A stretch of DNA of 64,000 nucleotides, taken from Fusibacillus kribbianus (GTDB lineage Bacteria; Bacillota; Clostridia; Lachnospirales; Lachnospiraceae). The notes beneath the pieces were generated by a model that had not been told where the DNA came from, did no database searches, and worked only from the letters and a program-made list of their open reading frames with translations. The position numbers and the translations under genes were made by a program. Shown here one piece after another: positions 61,770 to 64,000 of the stretch. The stretch is from contig NZ_JASGBQ010000009.1 of NCBI RefSeq assembly GCF_030053595.1, positions 1-64,000 of the forward strand, in the 5' to 3' direction. Each line of letters opens with the position of its first letter. The stretch's first letter is position 1.

Positions 61770-62183
61770 CTATTCTTTCTCAAGAAGAATTTCTTCCACC
61801 AGCCGGGCTGCATCGAGAATACAACCCTCGCAGGAGCGGAGCGGTTTTTTTGTTTCCACACCCTTTAATTCCGAGCAGACCAGGCTGCCGTTTTTCTTCT
61901 TGAACCGTTCCGTGATCTCCCTGGAAAGCTGATAGGTCTGCGCCTTGCTGACCGGCTTCTCCAGATTTCCGCAGCTGTTTTTCAGCCCTGCCAGAAATAC
62001 GGCTCCGGAAACGGCTCCGCAGGTTCCCTCCATGCCTCCCATTCCGGCACCGAAGGCCTCACATGCCTTAAAGGCCGTCGCCTCATCCATACCGAACTGC
62101 TCACTATAAGTACAGGCCACCGCCTGACAGCAGTTGAAGCCTCTGTCGTGGCGTTCCTTTGTTTCCATCACTTTTGTATTCAT
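61770..62183 (-). CDS. C_GCAxxG_C_C family (putative redox) protein
   Basis: The 137-residue helical protein has the pattern GFNCCQAVACTYSEQFG (about 15-31) and GTCGAVSGAVFLAGL, with further Cys in NSCGN, LVCSE and SCEGCILDA. These cysteines define the C_GCAxxG_C_C family, thought to have a redox or metal role. The ATG shares one base with the stop of the YfcE gene (TAATG), so the two are co-translated. Confidence 0.9.
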   Translation of the reverse strand: MNTKVMETKERHDRGFNCCQAVACTYSEQFGMDEATAFKACEAFGAGMGGMEGTCGAVSGAVFLAGLKNSCGNLEKPVSKAQTYQLSREITERFKKKNGSLVCSELKGVETKKPLRSCEGCILDAARLVEEILLEKE

Positions 62184-62737
62184 TATGCGTCCTCCCTCAA
62201 AGAAAATCTGCGGATTTCTTCCCCTTCCAGATTCTTAATAGTGAATACACCGTCCTCGTAGATCATATAGCTGTTTTCATTGCCGTTTTTCGGAATGGAA
62301 ACGGAGCCGGGATTCAGATAAATATGGCCGCCGCAGTTGTCCATGGCCTGCACGTGGGTGTGGCCGTGGAGAATGATATCGCCCTTTTTGAGGGGAGGCA
62401 GATTGCTTTCATTATGGATATGGCCGTGTGTTGCAAAAATCATCCGGCCGTCCAGATATAAGATCATGTAATCCGCAAGGATCGGGAACTTTAACACCAT
62501 CTGATCCACCTCTGCATCACAGTTTCCCCGGACGCAGAGCAGCTCCTCGCGGTTTTCGTTGAGCATGGCAATGACTGCCTTGGGATCATAATCCCGGGGA
62601 AGTTCATTCCTCGGACCATGGTAGAGCAGGTCGCCCAGGAGCAGAAGCTTTTCTGCCTTCTCCTCCCGGTAACAAGCCAGCATTTTTTCACAATAATATG
62701 CAGAGCCGTGAATATCGGACGCGATCATCAGCTTCAT
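62183..62737 (-). CDS. YfcE-type metallophosphoesterase
   Basis: The 184-residue protein is a small calcineurin-like phosphodiesterase: metal motifs ASDIHGSAYYCEK, LLGDLLYHGPRNE, VRGNCDAEV, ATHGHIHNES and ILHGHTHVQAM are complete. YfcE acts on cyclic or simple phosphodiesters. The start has GGAGGATCGG. It sits between the Mrp ATPase and the C_GCAxxG protein in one unit. Confidence 0.93.
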   Translation of the reverse strand: MKLMIASDIHGSAYYCEKMLACYREEKAEKLLLLGDLLYHGPRNELPRDYDPKAVIAMLNENREELLCVRGNCDAEVDQMVLKFPILADYMILYLDGRMIFATHGHIHNESNLPPLKKGDIILHGHTHVQAMDNCGGHIYLNPGSVSIPKNGNENSYMIYEDGVFTIKNLEGEEIRRFSLREDA

Positions 62738-62738
62738 T

Positions 62739-63572
62739 TTACCGATCCTCCAACATCATAACGGCGTCGTCCATACAGGAGCCTGCAAATTCCTCAATGC
62801 GGCCCTCATCGCAGGCCGCTGCCAGCGCCGGGTCAATGGGGATCCTTGCCAGTACGGGAAGTCCGTATCTTCCGGCCACCTCATCAATATGGCTTTCGCC
62901 GAAGATCTGATAATCCTTTCCGTTGTCCGGACAATGGAAATAAGACATATTTTCCACCAGACCGGCAACGGGAATCTTCATAAGCTCTGCCATTTTTACT
63001 GCCTTTGCCACGATCATGGAGACCAGCTCCTGGGGTGAGGTCACCACCACAATGGCATCCACCGGCAAAGACTGAAATACAGTAAGGGGCACATCTCCGG
63101 TTCCCGGAGGCATATCGATAAACAGATAATCCAGATCTCCCCAGATCACATCCGACCAGAACTGCTTCACCGTATTGGCAATCACCGGGCCTCTCCAGAC
63201 CACCGGATCCGTCTCATTCTGAAGGAGCAGGTTAATGGAGATGATCGGAACGCCGCCTTCGCTGTATACCGGAAGCATAGCCTCGCCATTGGACATGATC
63301 TTGTCCTTCACGCCGAACGCCTTGGGAATGGAAGGGCCAGTAATATCGGCATCAAGGATGCCGCATTTATACCCCTTTTTGCTCATGGTCACCGCCAGAA
63401 GGGAGGTCACCATGGATTTGCCCACGCCGCCCTTGCCGCTGACTACGCCGATCACCTTCTTTATATGACTCATTGCATGAGGCTTCACGGAAAAATCTGT
63501 CTTTGCCTTATCGCAGCCCTCACAGGAGGATTTTCCGCATGAGGTGCTGGAACATTTCTTTTCTTCTGCCAT
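62739..63572 (-). CDS. Mrp/NBP35-type P-loop ATPase (Fe-S carrier) with altered CxxC
   Basis: The 277-residue protein (ATG at 63572) has an N-terminal four-Cys motif (C7, C12, C17, C20), the deviant Walker A GKGGVGKSMVTSLL, DADITGPSIPK and the FIDMPPGTGD motif. It should load [4Fe-4S] clusters onto apoproteins. The usual CxxC that bridges the dimer is present only as C214-P-D-N217, so one ligand Cys is missing. AAGGA precedes the ATG. Confidence 0.92.
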   Translation of the reverse strand: MAEEKKCSSTSCGKSSCEGCDKAKTDFSVKPHAMSHIKKVIGVVSGKGGVGKSMVTSLLAVTMSKKGYKCGILDADITGPSIPKAFGVKDKIMSNGEAMLPVYSEGGVPIISINLLLQNETDPVVWRGPVIANTVKQFWSDVIWGDLDYLFIDMPPGTGDVPLTVFQSLPVDAIVVVTSPQELVSMIVAKAVKMAELMKIPVAGLVENMSYFHCPDNGKDYQIFGESHIDEVAGRYGLPVLARIPIDPALAAACDEGRIEEFAGSCMDDAVMMLEDR

Positions 63573-63612
63573 TTTATTTCCTTCTTTCTGTATCATTCTT
63601 TCATTTGCTCTA

Positions 63613-64000
63613 TTATAGCAGACCTCCCGGAGGTATTTCAAGGGGCACCTCCTCCTTATACGTACGAAAATAAAACCAAACCCCTATTCCAATTGCCGCA
63701 CACCAATAAAGAATCCTCCAAACAGTGAAACGGTACATATCTGCCCCTGTCATCATCGGCAGCAAAGAAACTGACATCTCTCCCGTTAATCCCATAAGAC
63801 AGAGAAAAACCGGCAATTCCAATAATAGCATTGCAATCAAAAGAATATGAATCAGATCGCCGCACTGTCTGGACAGCCACAGGATAAGTCCGACAGCCAC
63901 TAACATTCCCAAATATCGAGACAGCCCTACCAAGCATAGATATACCCAAAGTGGCACATTGAAAGGCACATCTTTAAGAAGCTCAAGACTTCTTAAAGGA
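63613..64000 (-). CDS. C-terminal part of a polytopic membrane protein (cut by window end)
   Basis: The minus-strand frame stays open to the window edge, and the visible 129 residues include four hydrophobic segments (LCLVGLSRYLGMLVAVGLIL, LIHILLIAMLLLELPVFLCL and two more) and a short basic tail. A start at a GTG near 63969 is unlikely since the frame continues upstream. I recognise no family; a membrane transport or signal-transduction protein is possible. Confidence 0.6.
   Translation of the reverse strand, partial: PLRSLELLKDVPFNVPLWVYLCLVGLSRYLGMLVAVGLILWLSRQCGDLIHILLIAMLLLELPVFLCLMGLTGEMSVSLLPMMTGADMYRFTVWRILYWCAAIGIGVWFYFRTYKEEVPLEIPPGGLL

Noticed and set aside
1-64000. tRNA, rRNA, insertion sequence, prophage or toxin-antitoxin genes
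   Set aside because: I looked through the gaps for tRNA cloverleaf ends, transposase or integrase motifs and paired small genes and found none that hold up.

Overview
The window looks like a chromosomal segment of an anaerobic, endospore-forming Lachnospiraceae-type Clostridia (Clostridium cluster XIVa; the Enterocloster/Lachnoclostridium/Blautia neighbourhood is my guess). The reasons are the sporulation-linked genes (yyaC, yaaT/ricT), the clostridial C1 set fhs-fchA-folD behind a ZTP riboswitch, a T-box on proS, strong GGAGG ribosome-binding sites, families typical of gut Lachnospiraceae (DUF3798, DUF5711, DUF4867, DUF6128, C_GCAxxG_C_C) and a base composition near half GC. Nearly all genes lie on the minus strand. 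I see no tRNA, rRNA, insertion sequence, prophage or CRISPR array.

Layout. 0.1-6.5 kb: a transport operon read leftward: DUF3798 lipoprotein, RbsA-like ATPase, two BPD_transp_2 permeases and an M24 peptidase, with a divergent, internally shortened LysR gene at 6.9 kb. 7.5-11.3 kb: fhs-fchA-folD plus an unlisted 55-residue membrane protein, under a ZTP riboswitch. 11.3-13.3 kb: proS behind a proline T-box, with a repeat-rich element in the leader. 13.3-17.3 kb: zinc-ribbon/TPR protein, AI-2E family permease, orphan PD-(D/E)xK protein. 17.7-25.4 kb: two-component system, nucleotidyltransferase, DUF5711 protein, LysM protein, YyaC, DUF6128 protein. 25.4-29.8 kb: metG-DUF4867-tatD-rsmA. 29.9-36.6 kb: DUF885 lipoprotein, a TetR/membrane-protein cassette, a beta-helix lipoprotein and a PH-domain protein. 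36.6-45.6 kb: M28 peptidase, amidohydrolase, two NhaC-type antiporters and a YbhJ-like aconitase homologue. 45.6-55.9 kb: a second two-component system with a very large kinase, HAD phosphatases, a HTH/low-complexity protein, an AroE-like dehydrogenase, an IclR regulator, a surface-protein relic and a polyferredoxin. 56.1-61.8 kb: the rsmI-trmN6-yaaT-holB-kinase-decarboxylase cluster, syntenic with the Bacillus subtilis yaaO-yabC region. 61.8-64 kb: C_GCAxxG_C_C protein, YfcE-type phosphodiesterase, Mrp ATPase, and a membrane protein cut by the window end.

How parts work together. Fhs, FchA and FolD interconvert formate, 10-formyl-, methenyl- and methylene-tetrahydrofolate; the FolD here lacks residues needed for cyclohydrolase activity, which FchA would supply. 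The riboswitch ties the pathway to 10-formyl-THF shortage. The T-box ties proS to uncharged tRNA-Pro. The 56-62 kb cluster joins replication (delta prime), RNA modification and the YaaT signalling factor. No single locus looks like a complete new defence or mobile system. The most unusual items are the mini-LysR, the FolD lacking catalytic residues, the repeat element between T-box and proS, the AroE homologue without its substrate serines, and the PH-domain protein ending in an EF-hand-like loop.
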